From Planctomycetales bacterium (GTDB lineage: Bacteria; Planctomycetota; Phycisphaerae; SM23-33), in assembly GCA_030631125.1 (NCBI GenBank), contig DAOVLS010000146.1, forward strand, positions 1-6,290: a stretch of DNA of 6,290 nucleotides, read 5' to 3'. A model generated the notes under the pieces. It worked only from the letters and a program-made list of their open reading frames with translations. It searched no databases and was not told where the DNA came from. Position 1 is the stretch's first letter; every line of letters starts with the position of its first letter. The position numbers and the translations under genes were made by a program. Below are positions 5,023-6,290 of the stretch, one piece after another.

Positions 5023-6290
5023 CTATATAAGCGCGTGCAGTTTTTGCATAACCCCGTCGAACTCTTCGCCAGTAAAGCAGAACTTCAGGTCGGTGAATCC
5101 GTCCCTGAACGACTTTACCTCGGCCTTTACCGAGCGGTCATTATTTACCACATCGGCGATGAGTTGTGCAACTGTCTGGAAATCGCCCTCGGCCATACCG
5201 AACCTGGTCATCTCGGACACTCCCAGACGGAGCGCTCCTGCGGCGGTGAAACCTTCCTCATTCGGAGCGGCCTGGTAATTGACGATTATATTGTTGTCCT
5301 CAAGTTTTCTCGCTATCTCCGGCCCCCGGCCGTAACCGACATTGACAATTACCTGGTGTGTCTGTGTATAGCTGACGTCCGCATCTCCGGCTACGTCCAT
5401 CCCGCAGCGTTCCAGCGCAGCGGCGAAGGCCTTGGCGTTGGCGATGACCTTCTGCTGGTACTCATCCTTGAAATGGTTCATTTCATACGCTGCCATCAGC
5501 AGGCCGACAAGCGTGCCGAGGTGATGATTGCTGACCGAGCCGGGGAACGTCCGGCGACGGACCGCCTCCCAGAGGTGCCAGCGCTCGGACTGCTCGGCGT
5601 AGTTCGACGCGACGATTCCGCGCTGCGTACCGAAGAATGTTTTGTGCGTCGATCCGGTAACGATGTCGGCTCCGTCGGCGAAAGGTTCCTGGAAGTGCGG
5701 GCCGATAAGTCCCAGCACGTGGGCCATGTCGTACATTATGACCGTATCGACGCCCATCTCATCGACGAACGCGCGGATTTCGGAGACCGGTTCGGGGTGC
5801 AGCACCACGCTCTTGCCGAAGATAATCAGTTCCGGCCTGTATCGTTCCAGCAATTCCCGGCAGGCGGGTACGTCGATTTTGTACGGATTTTCCGGCAGGA
5901 CGGGGAAATTGACCACCGCGGGTTTTTCCGTTCTCGGGTCATGTGCGACGAAATCACGCATCGCGCCCATCGGCTGGGAACTGAGGTGCCCGCCCTTGAT
6001 GATGTGATTGGTCATCACACAGCCGAGGCGCCTTGGCTGGACCTTCCTGTCGGCGCGGTTGATGTAATCGACCATCGCGCTGAATACGACGGCGTTTGCC
6101 ATCTGCCCGCTGACGGCGCGGGTCTCGACTTCGGCGCAGCCAAGGAATTTACGAAGTTCATCTTCCAGAAGAAATTCGACCTGCTCGATGAAATCCGTTG
6201 CCTGGTAGTAGAAGACGTCCGCTTCGTAGAAGGCCTTGAGCGGCTTGTGCTCGGCGTAGCGGAAGGCAGGGTCCATAATCGAGAGCATCC
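5023..6290 (-). CDS. glyA: Serine hydroxymethyltransferase-like enzyme, divergent (5' end beyond window)
   Basis: A PLP enzyme of the SHMT family, which interconverts serine and glycine with tetrahydrofolate as one-carbon carrier. Counting from the Met at 6288, the core is intact: RYAE (10-13, with the catalytic-type Glu), SGQMAN (60-65), GGHLSS (99-104), DMAH (187-190), STHKTFFG with PLP lysine K216, FPG (248-250) and LRLG with carboxylate-binding R354. Other parts differ from textbook GlyA: the YPGKRYYGG loop is replaced by a longer segment containing FYEADVFYYQATDF, the SAYS segment by IIFGKSVVLHP, and HKTLAGPRGG by HKTFFGTQRG. The N-terminal arm with the family's LIASEN motif is missing, so the Met at 6288 is almost certainly internal and about 40-50 residues lie right of the window. 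Pairing with gcvH strongly suggests a serine/glycine role, but a related aldolase activity is possible, so the symbol is provisional. Confidence 0.85.
   Translation of the reverse strand, partial: MLSIMDPAFRYAEHKPLKAFYEADVFYYQATDFIEQVEFLLEDELRKFLGCAEVETRAVSGQMANAVVFSAMVDYINRADRKVQPRRLGCVMTNHIIKGGHLSSQPMGAMRDFVAHDPRTEKPAVVNFPVLPENPYKIDVPACRELLERYRPELIIFGKSVVLHPEPVSEIRAFVDEMGVDTVIMYDMAHVLGLIGPHFQEPFADGADIVTGSTHKTFFGTQRGIVASNYAEQSERWHLWEAVRRRTFPGSVSNHHLGTLVGLLMAAYEMNHFKDEYQQKVIANAKAFAAALERCGMDVAGDADVSYTQTHQVIVNVGYGRGPEIARKLEDNNIIVNYQAAPNEEGFTAAGALRLGVSEMTRFGMAEGDFQTVAQLIADVVNNDRSVKAEVKSFRDGFTDLKFCFTGEEFDGVMQKLHALI

Overview
The window is bacterial and carries part of a glycine cleavage/serine-glycine (gcv) locus with unrelated accessory genes set inside it. 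The P-protein is the split type (GcvPA, with GcvPB presumably just beyond the left edge), as in Firmicutes, Thermotogae, Planctomycetota and some archaea, and not the fused GcvP of Enterobacteria. Sampled lines of gcvPA are about 60% GC. Together with GTAG-flanked intergenic palindromes, this would fit a Planctomycetota-like (for example Phycisphaerae-type) genome, but this placement is weak.

Layout: positions 1-1161 (minus) hold the N-terminal 387 residues of gcvPA, cut by the left edge. Positions 1162-1400 are a divergent intergenic region with a 34-bp REP/BIME-like inverted repeat and overlapping candidate promoters. Positions 1401-2600 (plus) encode an intact class I PLP aminotransferase. 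It converges, 15 bp apart, on a small HNH endonuclease gene (2616-2879, minus) that has a good sigma70-type promoter. Positions 2880-3168 are non-coding and hold that promoter plus two hairpins. Positions 3169-4416 (minus) encode a TerB-like domain / C4 zinc ribbon / unrecognised C-terminal domain protein with visibly lower GC. Positions 4417-4625 are non-coding, with a weak promoter and a second GTAG-type hairpin. Positions 4626-5012 (minus) are gcvH, and 5023-6290 (minus) are most of a divergent serine hydroxymethyltransferase (glyA-like), cut at its 5' end by the right edge.

Working together: the SHMT-like enzyme and GcvH are tightly coupled (the SHMT stop codon overlaps the gcvH ribosome binding site). 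With GcvPA/GcvPB, and GcvT and Lpd encoded elsewhere, they would interconvert serine, glycine and methylene-tetrahydrofolate. The aminotransferase is an amino-acid/keto-acid transaminase of unproven specificity that shares an intergenic region with gcvPA. The HNH gene and the TerB/zinc-ribbon gene are not expected in a gcv operon. They look like accessory cargo between gcvH and the aminotransferase, and the TerB/zinc-ribbon protein, with its unknown Trp/Cys-rich C-terminal domain, is the best candidate here for undescribed biology.
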